A stretch of DNA of 64,000 nucleotides from Saprospira grandis (GTDB lineage Bacteria; Bacteroidota; Bacteroidia; Chitinophagales; Saprospiraceae), in contig NZ_CP110854.1 in NCBI RefSeq assembly GCF_027594745.1, forward strand, positions 2,212,501-2,276,500, in the 5' to 3' direction. Both the position numbers and the translations under genes were made by a program. The notes beneath the pieces are model-generated. The model searched no databases. It was not told the origin of the DNA and worked only from the letters and a program-made list of their open reading frames with translations. Of the stretch, positions 43,327-52,182 are shown piece by piece. Numbering within the stretch: position 1 is the first letter of the stretch; each line of letters starts with the position of its first letter.

Positions 43327-44988
43327 TTAGTCCTTATTCAGTTCCTCTTGCTTTAGCTCGCTTTGAGGAGCTTCGGCTTTAGGTTCCTGTTTTTTGGGTT
43401 CCTGCTTTTGCTCATTTTTGGGAGCTTCGGCTTTAGGTTCCTGTTTTTTGGGTTCCTGCTTTTGCTCATTTTTGGGAGCTTCGGCTTTAGGTTCCTGTTT
43501 TTGGGGTTCCTGCTTCTGCTCATTTTTAGGAGCTTCGGCCTTAGGTTCCTGTTTTTTGGGTTCCTGCTTCTGCTCATTTTTGGGAGCTTCGGCCTTAGGT
43601 TCCTGTTTTTTGGGTTCCTGCTTCTGCTCGTTTTTGGGAGCTTCGGCCTTAGGTTCCTGTTTTTTAGGTTCCTGCTTTTGCTCATTTTTAGGAGCTTCGG
43701 CTTTAGGTTCCTGTTTTTGGGGTTCCTGCTTCTGCTCGTTTTTGGGAGCTTCGGCTTCTTTATTTTCTACAGCATCTGTAGGGCGGGGACCCTTGCGTTT
43801 TGGTCCACGAGGGGGGCGTTTACTGCTGCGCTTGCCTTTTCCTTTGGGGTCTTCCTCATTAGTCTCCTCTTGTTTAGGAGCATCTTTTCGTTCTTGTTGG
43901 CGTTGCTTGCGGTATTTCCGTCTTTCCTGTTCCTCTTCCTTTTCGTATTGTTCTAGGCTGATGATAGGCATTTCATTAGCGTGCATATCCTCATAATTAG
44001 CTCTATTTCTGTAGGCATCGATAGCCAGATAGAGCGCGCGGCGGAAAGAGTCGGCTTCGGCTACATTTTTTCCGGCCAAATTGAAGGCGGTCCCATGGTC
44101 TGGAGAAGTGCGGACAAAGGGCATACCAGCGGTAAAGTTGACCCCTTGACCAAAAGAGAGGGCCTTAAAAGCCACGAGTCCTTGGTCGTGGTACATGGCC
44201 AAAATGGCGTCAAAATTTTTATAATTTTGGCTACCAAAGAATCCATCGGCAGGGTAGGGGCCAATAGCCATAATGCCTTCTTTTTTGGCTTTTTCGATAG
44301 CGGGGAGAATCACTTCTTGCTCTTCCTTACCAATATTTCCGCCATCGCTAGCGTGGGGATTAAGGCCCAGAACGGCAATTTTTGGGCGGTCCAGCCCAAA
44401 GTCGGCCCGCAAACTATGGTGCATCAGTTGTAGCTTGCGCAAAACGGTTTGGCTATTGATGGCATCGGCCACTTGGCGAATGGGGAGATGATTGGTCACC
44501 AGCCCCACACGGAGGTTTTCATGCACCAGCATCATTAGGTTTTCTTTGCTACCCAATTGCTCGGCCAGATATTCGGTATGTCCTGTATGCGGAAAGTTGG
44601 CTAGCTGCATAGCCTCCTTATTGATGGGGGCAGTGACTAGGGCATCTACATAGCCATCTTTTAGGGCCTGTACGGCTTTTTCGAGGGCGATATAAGCATA
44701 TTTGCCTGCTTCTTCAGAGATATTGCCCAAATTGATACGAACATTATCGCTCCAACAGTTGACCACATTGATTTGTCCTTCTTCTGGCTGTTCTCCTTCT
44801 TCTATGGTATGAAACTGAAAACTGCGCAGCTTGACAATATTTTTATGGTAGGCCAAGATCTTGGCCGAACCAAAAATAACGGGCGTACAAAGTTCGGTAA
44901 TGCGGCTATCGCCTAATGTCTTGAGGAGAACTTCTGGACCAATACCGTTAATGTCTCCAATAGAAATTCCTATTTTAATCTTTTCCAT
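43327..44988 (-). CDS. pdxA: 4-hydroxythreonine-4-phosphate dehydrogenase with a long charged repeat tail
   Basis: 553 residues against about 330-360 for the family. Residues 1-350 are a standard PdxA: ISIGDINGIGPEV, NFPHTGHTEYLAEQ (metal His), LGLNPHASDGGNIG, MYHDQGLVAFKAL, FVRTSPDHGTAFNLAG. It oxidises 4-phosphohydroxythreonine for pyridoxal phosphate synthesis. After residue 355 comes a basic Arg/Lys linker (KYRKQRQQERK, GKGKRSSKRPPRGPKRKGPR), then 7 copies of an 18-residue unit AEAPKNEQKQEPKKQEPK and a partial. The tail is not catalytic; perhaps RNA- or partner-binding. It follows the phosphatase gene by 32 bp. Confidence 0.93.
   Translation of the reverse strand: MEKIKIGISIGDINGIGPEVLLKTLGDSRITELCTPVIFGSAKILAYHKNIVKLRSFQFHTIEEGEQPEEGQINVVNCWSDNVRINLGNISEEAGKYAYIALEKAVQALKDGYVDALVTAPINKEAMQLANFPHTGHTEYLAEQLGSKENLMMLVHENLRVGLVTNHLPIRQVADAINSQTVLRKLQLMHHSLRADFGLDRPKIAVLGLNPHASDGGNIGKEEQEVILPAIEKAKKEGIMAIGPYPADGFFGSQNYKNFDAILAMYHDQGLVAFKALSFGQGVNFTAGMPFVRTSPDHGTAFNLAGKNVAEADSFRRALYLAIDAYRNRANYEDMHANEMPIISLEQYEKEEEQERRKYRKQRQQERKDAPKQEETNEEDPKGKGKRSSKRPPRGPKRKGPRPTDAVENKEAEAPKNEQKQEPQKQEPKAEAPKNEQKQEPKKQEPKAEAPKNEQKQEPKKQEPKAEAPKNEQKQEPKKQEPKAEAPKNEQKQEPQKQEPKAEAPKNEQKQEPKKQEPKAEAPKNEQKQEPKKQEPKAEAPQSELKQEELNKD
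43378..43755 (-). repeat. Seven 54-bp tandem repeats in the pdxA tail
   Basis: 54-bp units encoding AEAPKNEQKQEPKKQEPK, varying only Q/K at one place and synonymous sites, plus a degraded eighth unit. Likely length-variable. Confidence 0.92.
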
Positions 44989-45020
44989 GATTGCTTAAAA
45001 TGAGCGCATAAAAAAAAGCC

Positions 45021-45473
45021 CTAGCTCAGTTGTTGAATCAGCGCCTCGCAGGCACGGTCCAACATGGCATAGACCAACTCAAAGCCATTGTCATCCCAAT
45101 AAGGATCGGGAACGGCTTGGTTGAAATGGGGCCGTTCGAAGTTCATAATGAGCTGTACTTTTGCTTTTTGCTCTTCTCCTTGGGCCATTTTTCGGGCATC
45201 TTGATAATTTTGGCTATCCATAGCCAGAATAAGGTCAAAGATAGCAAAATCTTTGGGTTTTAGGGCTCGAGATCGCTGTTGGCTGATGTCGATCCCATGG
45301 GCGAAGGCCACCGCCTGAGAACGAGGATCGGGGGCTTCGCCAGCATGATAGGCAGAGGTCCCCGCCGAATCTATAGTCCAGTCTAAATTTAAATCAGTTA
45401 CTTTTTTACGCAGAATGCCCTCCGCTAGCGGAGAGCGGCATATATTGCCTAGGCAAAGCATTAAAATTTTCAT
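45021..45473 (-). CDS. Low-molecular-weight protein-tyrosine phosphatase
   Basis: 150 residues, normal length. The P-loop is near the N-terminus, MLCLGNICRSPLAEG (C-X5-R-S), and the general-acid loop is VPDPYWDDNGF near residue 128. It removes phosphate from protein tyrosine; relatives control capsule kinases. It starts a minus-strand unit that continues into pdxA. Confidence 0.93.
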   Translation of the reverse strand: MKILMLCLGNICRSPLAEGILRKKVTDLNLDWTIDSAGTSAYHAGEAPDPRSQAVAFAHGIDISQQRSRALKPKDFAIFDLILAMDSQNYQDARKMAQGEEQKAKVQLIMNFERPHFNQAVPDPYWDDNGFELVYAMLDRACEALIQQLS

Positions 45474-45609
45474 TATACAATTTGCTTTTTTATTTTGTAC
45501 AACTGTTTAGTTTTTAAGCGGGATATGAGCTAATTTCGGCCCTCTTGCAACTTACAGACAGGCTTTATTTATACACTCCACTTTAAGGTAAATAAACTCC
45601 CCCGGATTT

Positions 45610-47163
45610 ATGTCAAAAATAAAAGGACAACTATTCAAGCGGGGGCTGATGTGGCATTTGCGATCAGCCTCTCAACGGCAACAAACTCCGCTGCGCTTGC
45701 AGCAGCAGAGCTTGCAGTTTCTTTTGCAGATGGCTGAGCAAACAGCATTTGGTCGGCACTATAAGTTTGCTCAAATTCGGGCGGCTCTAGACCCCATTCG
45801 GGCCTATCAGGAGCAGATTCCTATTGTAGATTATGAACAGATGTATGCCCATTGGTGGCATCGTTTGCTAGAGGATGAGGCCAATGTGGTTTGGCCCGGA
45901 CAGATCCGTTATTTTGCCCAAAGTTCGGGCACTTCTGGCAGCCCTAGCAAGCAGATTCCCGTGAGCAAGGCGATGCTAGGCGCCATGAAACGCAGCACTA
46001 AGTTTATGTTTGCCCATTCTACCCAATGGGAGCTTGGCCCCAATTTTTATGGCCGAGATTTCCTCATTATGGGCAGTAGTACCACTTTGCGCAAGCAGGG
46101 CCAGCATTGGCTAGGCGATATTTCGGGCATTAATGCCACGCAAATGCCGAGCTGGTTTCGGGGCTTTTATAAACCAGGGGCCAAAATTATTAAACTCCCC
46201 AATTGGGAGGAACGTGTTGCGGCTATTGCCGAACAGGCCCACAAATGGGACCTTAGCGTGATTGCGGGCATCCCTTCTTGGGTGCAGATGATGCTCGAAC
46301 GGGTGCTGCAGGTCCAAAAAGCGGATCAAATTATTGATATCTGGCCCAATCTCAAGATTTATGTTTCTGGCGGGATCGCCTTTTCGCCTTACCGACAACG
46401 CTTTAAGGAGCTGATTGGCGGCAATGTACACACCCTAGATACCTATAATACCTCGGAGGGGAGTTTGGCCTGCCAAACCCGAATTGACGATGAGGTCATG
46501 CCCCTAGAGTTGATACTGAATAATGGGATTTTCTTTGAGTTTATTCCCTTCAATGCCGATAATTTTAGCCCAACAGGCCAGTTGCTTCCCCAAGCCAAAG
46601 CCCTGCATATTGGGGAGGTTCGGGAAGGCAAGGAGTATGCTCTGCTCCTCAGCACTTGCTCGGGCGCTTGGCGCTATTTGCTGGGCGATACGGTCCGCAT
46701 TCTCAATAAACAAAGGGCCGAGATTCGCCTTACGGGCCGCATTAAGCATTTTGTGAGCATCTGCGGCGAGCACCTTTCTGTAGACAATATGAATGAGGCC
46801 CTGGCCCGCTGCGAAGCAGAACTGGGCCTGCAATTTGGCGAGTTTCATCTGCAAGCAGTTAAGGTGGGTAACCATTTTGAACATCATTGGTTTCTGGGGC
46901 AAACGGCCCCCCTAGCAGGCTTGTCCGAAGAGCTACTGGCGCAGCAACTGGACCAATATCTGGGCGCCCTAAACGATGACTACAAAACCGAAAGAGAAGA
47001 TAATTTGTTGAAGAAGGTGAAGCTGCGCCTCTTGCCCAATGCCCTGTTTTGGGAATGGTGGGGGCAGCAAAAACGCATTGACGGACAGTCCAAATTTCCA
47101 AGGGTACTGACCGCCAAGCAATTTGCCGACTGGAAACAATTTTTAGATGCCAAAGGATACTAA
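45610..47163 (+). CDS. GH3-family acyl-adenylating enzyme
   Basis: 517 residues. GH3 auxin-responsive-promoter family: YFAQSSGTSGSPSKQIPVS (ATP loop), LKIYVSGGIAFSPYRQRF, ATDFNTSEG-like LDTYNTSEGSLACQ, and YLLGDTVRILN, RLTGRIKHFVSICGEHLS hinge. Plant homologues join amino acids to acyl acids; the bacterial substrate is unknown. Overlaps the DCC gene by 17 bp. Confidence 0.88.
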   Translation: MSKIKGQLFKRGLMWHLRSASQRQQTPLRLQQQSLQFLLQMAEQTAFGRHYKFAQIRAALDPIRAYQEQIPIVDYEQMYAHWWHRLLEDEANVVWPGQIRYFAQSSGTSGSPSKQIPVSKAMLGAMKRSTKFMFAHSTQWELGPNFYGRDFLIMGSSTTLRKQGQHWLGDISGINATQMPSWFRGFYKPGAKIIKLPNWEERVAAIAEQAHKWDLSVIAGIPSWVQMMLERVLQVQKADQIIDIWPNLKIYVSGGIAFSPYRQRFKELIGGNVHTLDTYNTSEGSLACQTRIDDEVMPLELILNNGIFFEFIPFNADNFSPTGQLLPQAKALHIGEVREGKEYALLLSTCSGAWRYLLGDTVRILNKQRAEIRLTGRIKHFVSICGEHLSVDNMNEALARCEAELGLQFGEFHLQAVKVGNHFEHHWFLGQTAPLAGLSEELLAQQLDQYLGALNDDYKTEREDNLLKKVKLRLLPNALFWEWWGQQKRIDGQSKFPRVLTAKQFADWKQFLDAKGY

Positions 47164-47554
47164 AGCCATTTTACTTTTTGATGGGGTTTGCCATCTTTGC
47201 GAGAAAAGCGTGCAGTTTGTGCTGCAAAGAGATCAGCAGGCTAAGGTTCATTTTGCCGCCTTGCAATCGGAGGCGGGGCAGCGGATTTTGGCCCAACAGC
47301 AACTGGCCCAAAGCGATTTTAAATCGCTGGTTTTAGTAGAAGATGGCCAGGCCTATTTGGGCTCTACGGCAGCTTTGCGCCTGCTTTGTTTGCTGCCTTT
47401 TCCCTGGCCCATTTTTGGCGTTTTTTTGTGGCTGCCCCGCTTTTTGCGAGATCCCGTCTACTATTGGATTTCCAAAAATCGCTATCGCTGGTTTGGCCAA
47501 AAAGAGCACTGTATGCTGCCTAAAGCGGATTGGCAAGACCGTTTTCTTTCCTAA
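47147..47554 (+). CDS. DCC family thiol-disulfide oxidoreductase-like protein (DUF393)
   Basis: 135 residues. DGVCHLCEKSVQFVLQRD is the DxxCxxC signature naming the family; AALQSEAGQRIL follows. A hydrophobic stretch (LLCLLPFPWPIFGVFLWLP) and YYWISKNRYRWFG close it. It starts within the end of the GH3 gene (17-bp overlap), so it is translationally coupled. Confidence 0.9.
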   Translation: MPKDTKAILLFDGVCHLCEKSVQFVLQRDQQAKVHFAALQSEAGQRILAQQQLAQSDFKSLVLVEDGQAYLGSTAALRLLCLLPFPWPIFGVFLWLPRFLRDPVYYWISKNRYRWFGQKEHCMLPKADWQDRFLS

Positions 47555-47560
47555 TAATTT

Positions 47561-47694
47561 GGGGCCCGCGGCCGCCTTGGCAAAGCCAAGGCGGCCGCCG
47601 CTATGCTGCGCCGCTCGCAGGTCTGCTCGGCCCTGCAGCCGCCTTTGGCGGCTTGGGTCTGGCCCTGCGGGCCACGGCTGCGCAGCGCTGGGCC
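47561..47694 (+). repeat. Dispersed GC-rich element, copy 14
   Basis: GGGGCCCGCGGCCGCC-TTGGCAAAGCCAA-GGCGGCCGCCGCTATGCTGCG, spine GCTCGCAGGTCTGC / TCGGCCCTGC, arm AGCCGCC-TTT-GGCGGCT, TTGGGTCTG, GGCCC-TGC-GGGCC arm, GCGCTGGGCC. 7 bp after the DCC stop. Confidence 0.92.
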
Positions 47695-47737
47695 GCTCAT
47701 CTTTTCGGCTTTCTTTTGGCCCTCTTCTTCGGCCCGC

Positions 47738-47777
47738 AAAAAGGAGCAAACCCCTAGGGGTTTGCTCCTTTTTTATT
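47738..47777. terminator. Perfect 36-bp palindrome, terminator-like
   Basis: AAAAAGGAGCAAACCCCT followed by its exact complement (47738-47773) with extra T. It lies between repeat copy 14 and the minisatellite; it is 180 bp after the DCC stop, the only clear terminator for that unit. Confidence 0.7.
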
Positions 47778-47846
47778 TAGAGTTCTTAAATAAAAATTAA
47801 ATCTGGAATTAAGTGAACGGACTCTAGCATAGGAATGAGCTAACTT

Positions 47847-48250
47847 TTTGCTAGCTCGAGCTAGGATTTTGTTAGCTGGAGCTACTGCTGGTTTAGCTCG
47901 AGCTAGGGTTTTGTTAGCTGGAGCTACTGCTGGTTTAGCTCGAGCTAGGGTTTTGCTAGCTGGAGCTACTGCTGGTTTAGCTCGAGCTAGGGTTTTGTTA
48001 GCTGGAGCTACTGCTGGTTTAGCTCGAGCTAGGGTTTTGTTAGCTGGAGCTACTGCTGGTTTAGCTTGAGCTAGGGTTTTGCTAGCTGGAGCTACTGCTG
48101 GTTTAGCTCGAGCTAGGGTTTTGTTAGCTGGAGCTACTGCTGGTTTAGCTTGAGCTAGGGTTTTGCTAGCTGGAGCTGCTGCTGGTTTAGCTCGAGCTAG
48201 GATTTTGCTAGCTGGAGCTACTGCTGGTTTAGCTTGAGCTAGGGTTTTGC
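47847..48250. repeat. 42-bp minisatellite, about nine and a half units
   Basis: Nine full units start at 47881 with a half unit before. Each unit is two related 21-bp halves, TTAGCTGGAGCTACTGCTGG(T) and TTAGCTCGAGCTAGGGTTTT(G). Each has a palindrome-like core (TAGCTCGAGCTA). Variation is limited to four sites (C/T in CGAGCT, T/C before AGCTGG, A/G, A/G). A minus-strand frame stays open through the array, but all its variable sites change amino acids, which argues against selection for protein. Nothing else is coded in 47778-48509. Confidence 0.85.
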
Positions 48251-48509
48251 CAATCATCGCCTAGGGACGAGCCCTTAGGCTAATCCAATGGAGTCAGCCC
48301 TGACAAGGGCCTCAACTGCTGATATATAAGGCCTTGTTCAGTTGTTATCGCAGAGAAAAACCTTATCCAAAGGCCCTCTTTAGAGGGCTGTCTAAAAAAG
48401 CTAGCCTAGGGGCTTGTCCTTAGGCGCAGGAAAGGGGCAGACACAACATTTTAAACAGACACATAAGGAGCAAGATTAAATTTCTGCGTTTAGAAGGAGC
48501 GAAGCGACT

Positions 48510-48622
48510 GGCCTAGCGATGCGAAAGGGGGCGGCGAAGCCGCAGACCAAGGCCGTCAGGCCGCAGGGCCGAGCAGACCTGCGAGCCCTGAAGCGTAGCG
48601 CCCGCCGAAGGCGGGAGGCCCC
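48510..48622 (-). repeat. Dispersed GC-rich element, copy 15
   Basis: On the minus strand: GGGGCCTCCCGCC-TTC-GGCGGGCGCTACGCTTCAG, spine GCTCGCAGGTCTGC / TCGGCCCTGC, GGCCTGACGGCC arm, TTGGTCTG, CGGC-TTC-GCCG arm, ATCGCTAGGCC. It follows the M16 peptidase terminator in the same sense. Confidence 0.9.
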
Positions 48623-48630
48623 AAAAAAAC

Positions 48631-48665
48631 AAAAAAGGCCTAGCCCTTAATGGACTAGACCTTTA
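48631..48665 (-). terminator. Terminator after the M16 peptidase
   Basis: Minus strand AAAGGTCTAGTCC-ATTAA-GGGCTAGGCCTTT (G-T pairs in the stem) followed by T runs. Confidence 0.75.
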
Positions 48666-48684
48666 GACAAGCGTCAAAAAAAGA

Positions 48685-51645
48685 TTAGGGGCGTTCGTTA
48701 TCCACCTCTTTTTCGGGTTTGATAGTTAGGATCAATGCTTTTTCGATATCGGCATATTGGTTCATGGCCTTTTTGATATCATCTGCTTTGAGATCTTCGA
48801 TCATTTTTTCTTTGTCGAAAATGCTCAAGGGATTTTCATTGAAGCGATATTTATTGAGCAATTGGCCGATCCAGAAGCGGTTCTCTTTGAGCGAAGTTTC
48901 TAGGCCACGGCGTTTAGTTTCGCGGACCTTTTCGAGATTTTCCTCAGAGGGGCCATTTTTTTGGAGCTTGGCCACTTCTTCTTTAACGGCTTCTACGAGG
49001 ACCTCCACATCATCGGGAGCGCATTGGAAGAAGACAATAATCTGGCTAGTTCCCTTGGGTTCGCGGCTCATGCCACCGCCTACAAATGGGCTATAGACCC
49101 CCCCTTTATCTTCGCGGAGGTTTTCTCGGACCATGATGCTCAGGACGCTAATTGCGGCATCTAGCTTAAAGGCCTCTTGAGCCGACCAATTGACCTCTTG
49201 GGCAAAAGATAGAATCACATTAGACTGAGGAGCGAGCCCTTTCTTCAGGTTTTTGGTCATTCCCTTAGTGGGGAACTTCACCTCAGGGTCTTTATAATTC
49301 TCCTTGCGGTTGGTGCTAGGGAGGCTAGCGATATACTGCTCCACCTGTCCTTTAATCTCTTCGGGTTTAAAGTTACCGACGAGGACAAAAGTAAAGTCGC
49401 TAAAATCGGCGAAGCGTTCCTTATAAATCTCGTGAGCACGTTTCATATCGATGCTACGGATTTGCTCCTCAGAGAGGAGGCCAGGGCGGCGGGGGTGATT
49501 TTGGCTAAGGGCCTTTTGGTACTCGTTGAAGAAATACTGTTGGGGGTTAGACAGGGCGTTACGGCTTTGTTCTATGGCCTCTTCCAGATAAGCTTCATAG
49601 GCGTTTTTGTCTAGGCGGCTTTGGGTAGCATAGAGATAAAGCAATTTGAGCATCGTTTCGAAATCGGCGGTAGAAGAGCGGCCAGAGAAGCCCTCGCTCA
49701 GTTCGCTGATATAGGGGCTAATGCTGACTGTTTTGGCGGTCAATTTTTTTTCTAGGGCGATAAGGTCAAACTGGCCAACGCCAGAGCGGTCGATCAATTC
49801 GGCGGCGCTAGAAGCCGTAAGGAAATCCTTGACATCATAGATAGAGTGGCCACCGGGGTTATAGGCTTGCAGCATAATTTGGTCGCCTTCAAAGTCGGTG
49901 GGTTTCAAGATTACTTTAGCGCCGTTAGAGAGCGTCCATTCGGTAATATTGAGTTCTTTCTCCTTCACTTCTTTTTGGGCCGTTACCTTACCTGCTTTTG
50001 GGGCTTTTTCGAGCAGTGGCATATCGAGGAACTTATCCTTATAGGCTTCCACTTCAATCTTTTCGTTTTCGGCTAGAAGTTCGCGGATGCGGTCTTCAGT
50101 TGGGATTTTGAGGCCCTCTTTGGCTGGGGCGGTAAGGATAGCCGTGCGGTTTTCCTTAGTGATCCAAGCCTTGGGCAGGGCATTCATTTCCTTAAGCTTA
50201 ATGCTAGGGAGAAACTCCTTGACCAACTGTAGTTCCTTTTCGATACCGAATAGGGGGGCATCTTGGAGGAAGTGGCTCACACATTCGCTGGCGATAGAGG
50301 CTGAAGTCACCTTATCGCGTTTGCGGTAGGCTTGTTCTACATAATTGAGATATTCGGCTTTGGCCCGTTCTAGTTCGGTATCGGTAAAGCCGTGTTCTAG
50401 TACACGTTTTTGTTCGCGTAGGACTAGGGCGATAGCCTCTTCGATACTATTTTCTTTGGCGGCAGCTTGGATAAAATAGGCATCGGAATTACGCACATAA
50501 TTGCCATAGCCAGAACCTGCGTAGAGGAAAGGGGCTTTGGGGTCTTGGCTTAGCTCCTTGTAGCGAGCATTAAGCATGATATTATAGAGTTGGTGCGTAA
50601 TAGAGGTTCTAAAATCGTCTAGGGTCTTGATGCTTTTGGGAGCATGTTTATGGATCATTTGGAAGCTCACATTCGTGGCTTCTTTATCGGTAGCTACAGA
50701 GACGAAAGTTTCCTTATGGCCGGGGACCTCAAAAAGTTTTTTCTCTTTGGGGTTTTCGGGATTTTCCATTTTAGAAAAATTCGTTTTGATTTTGGCTTCG
50801 ATCTCATCGAGGTCGATATCGCCGACCACGATAAGGGCCATAAGATTGGGGCGGTACCAATCCTTGTAGAAGGTCGTGAGGCGTTCGTAGGGGGCATTTT
50901 GGATCACCTCTGTAGTCCCGATAGGTAGGCGATTAGCATAGCGAGAATTATAGAAAAGTTTGGGCCAGTAGACCTGGCGCATACGTTCGTCGGCGCCGAG
51001 GCGGGTTCTCCATTCTGAGAGAATAACGCCTCTTTCCTTATCAATTTCTTCTTCTTCAAAAGAGACTGCTGAGGCCCAATCTTGCATAACGACAAGTCCT
51101 TTATCGACCAAGCCTTCCTTATCGGTAGGGAGTTGGAGCATATAGACCGTTTCATCGAAAGAAGTATAGGCGTTAAGGTCGGCACCAAAGCGGACCCCTG
51201 TTTTTTCTAGGAAGTCAACCAACTCATTCTTTTTGAAGTTGGCGGTACCATTAAAGCACATATGCTCTACAAAGTGGGCCAGGCCTCTTTGGCTATCTTC
51301 CTCTTGCATAGAGCCGGCATCGATAGCTAGGCGTAATTCGATGCGGTTTTCGGGTTTGGCATTTTTGCGCAGATAGTAGCGCATACCGTTTTCTAGTTGG
51401 CCTGTGCGGATACTTTCGTCAAAAGGGAGAGCGGCTTCCATACCGCTAGCCTTTTCTTCTACGGTGTTGGTATTGGCCGAGATACCGCCTAATCCGCTCA
51501 AGGGCGAGCTAGTATCTTTGGCGGGGCTATTTTGTTGCTCGTCATTAGAGGAGAGCCCACCTTTTACTTTAGTAGAGGTTTTGCAGGCGGCTACTCCCAT
51601 TAGGAGCAACCCTAGGGCAAAGCCCCATTGTTTTAGCTTCATCAT
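48685..51645 (-). CDS. M16-family zinc peptidase lipoprotein (insulinase/pitrilysin type)
   Basis: 986 residues from the ATG at 51645 (a second ATG is at 51642; a start four codons upstream is possible). The lipobox GVAAC sits about 20 residues in. The catalytic motif HFVEH in RGLAHFVEHMCFNGT is the inverted zinc site, with the downstream Glu region following. The second half repeats the fold without HxxEH, as in two-domain M16 proteins (FTFVLVGNF appears in both-type context). Anchored in the envelope, it would degrade peptides. Many Bacteroidota encode such 930-990-residue forms. It ends at a terminator. Confidence 0.93.
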   Translation of the reverse strand: MMKLKQWGFALGLLLMGVAACKTSTKVKGGLSSNDEQQNSPAKDTSSPLSGLGGISANTNTVEEKASGMEAALPFDESIRTGQLENGMRYYLRKNAKPENRIELRLAIDAGSMQEEDSQRGLAHFVEHMCFNGTANFKKNELVDFLEKTGVRFGADLNAYTSFDETVYMLQLPTDKEGLVDKGLVVMQDWASAVSFEEEEIDKERGVILSEWRTRLGADERMRQVYWPKLFYNSRYANRLPIGTTEVIQNAPYERLTTFYKDWYRPNLMALIVVGDIDLDEIEAKIKTNFSKMENPENPKEKKLFEVPGHKETFVSVATDKEATNVSFQMIHKHAPKSIKTLDDFRTSITHQLYNIMLNARYKELSQDPKAPFLYAGSGYGNYVRNSDAYFIQAAAKENSIEEAIALVLREQKRVLEHGFTDTELERAKAEYLNYVEQAYRKRDKVTSASIASECVSHFLQDAPLFGIEKELQLVKEFLPSIKLKEMNALPKAWITKENRTAILTAPAKEGLKIPTEDRIRELLAENEKIEVEAYKDKFLDMPLLEKAPKAGKVTAQKEVKEKELNITEWTLSNGAKVILKPTDFEGDQIMLQAYNPGGHSIYDVKDFLTASSAAELIDRSGVGQFDLIALEKKLTAKTVSISPYISELSEGFSGRSSTADFETMLKLLYLYATQSRLDKNAYEAYLEEAIEQSRNALSNPQQYFFNEYQKALSQNHPRRPGLLSEEQIRSIDMKRAHEIYKERFADFSDFTFVLVGNFKPEEIKGQVEQYIASLPSTNRKENYKDPEVKFPTKGMTKNLKKGLAPQSNVILSFAQEVNWSAQEAFKLDAAISVLSIMVRENLREDKGGVYSPFVGGGMSREPKGTSQIIVFFQCAPDDVEVLVEAVKEEVAKLQKNGPSEENLEKVRETKRRGLETSLKENRFWIGQLLNKYRFNENPLSIFDKEKMIEDLKADDIKKAMNQYADIEKALILTIKPEKEVDNERP

Positions 51646-51718
51646 GAGATATGTCAATTAAGAAATAAGGTGTGTAAAATACATGTATGTTAGTGTTGTG
51701 TTTTGCTTTTTAGTTAAG

Positions 51719-51726
51719 CAAAAATA
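51719..51726 (-). promoter_or_regulatory. Candidate -7 box for the M16 peptidase
   Basis: Minus-strand TATTTTTG matches TAnnTTTG, about 75 bp before the start codon; no clear -33 box. Confidence 0.4.
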
Positions 51727-52182
51727 AAATTTGAAAATAGAAACTGAATTTTTTTCGACTGAAATGCCTTTATAGGCCATAAAAACAGTTAAATTTAACT
51801 TTTGTTATATTGCAGTACAACCTCTTAACAGGGCTATATAGTGTTTTCTCCATTTTGAGGGCGGAGAAAAAGAAGAGCAAGCGAGTTAACCTATAGAATG
51901 TATTGAAAAAACGAACTAGCTTAGTGAACTAGGCCCCCCTTTCTGTTTGCCTATTATTTTGGGTAATTATTTTGGGCAGCCCGTCAAAAAAAGCCTAAAA
52001 GCAGTCTAGCCAATAGAGGCTTATATCCGAGTTATTGGCTAGCTCACTCATTATTTTATCAATTTTTGGCAAAATAAACATTGAGTATAATAGTTTGTAA
52101 ATGAGTGGTTTAAGTTGTTTTTTTGCTATTGGGGGGTAATTTTTCGATTTTTGAGGTAACAAAAACCAAAATTTTGGCATAA
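51727..52182. other. A/T-rich divergent intergenic region, no gene seen
   Basis: About 450 bp of low-GC DNA between the M16 start and the sigma-factor start, with no dispersed GC-rich repeat. TAATTTTT at about 52136 is one base off a -7 box for the sigma-factor gene. Nothing further can be supported. Confidence 0.35.

Noticed and set aside
43363..43996. Plus-strand frames opposite the pdxA tail
   Set aside because: They mirror the 54-bp repeats and translate to Phe/Leu/Gly repeats; the minus-strand frame continues a complete PdxA.
47847..48250. CRISPR array
   Set aside because: Units are contiguous 42-mers with near-identical content; there are no unique spacers and no cas genes.
47754..48257. 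Protein gene through the minisatellite on the minus strand
   Set aside because: No leader, no recognised family, all variable sites non-synonymous, and other frames are also partly open; kept only as a repeat.
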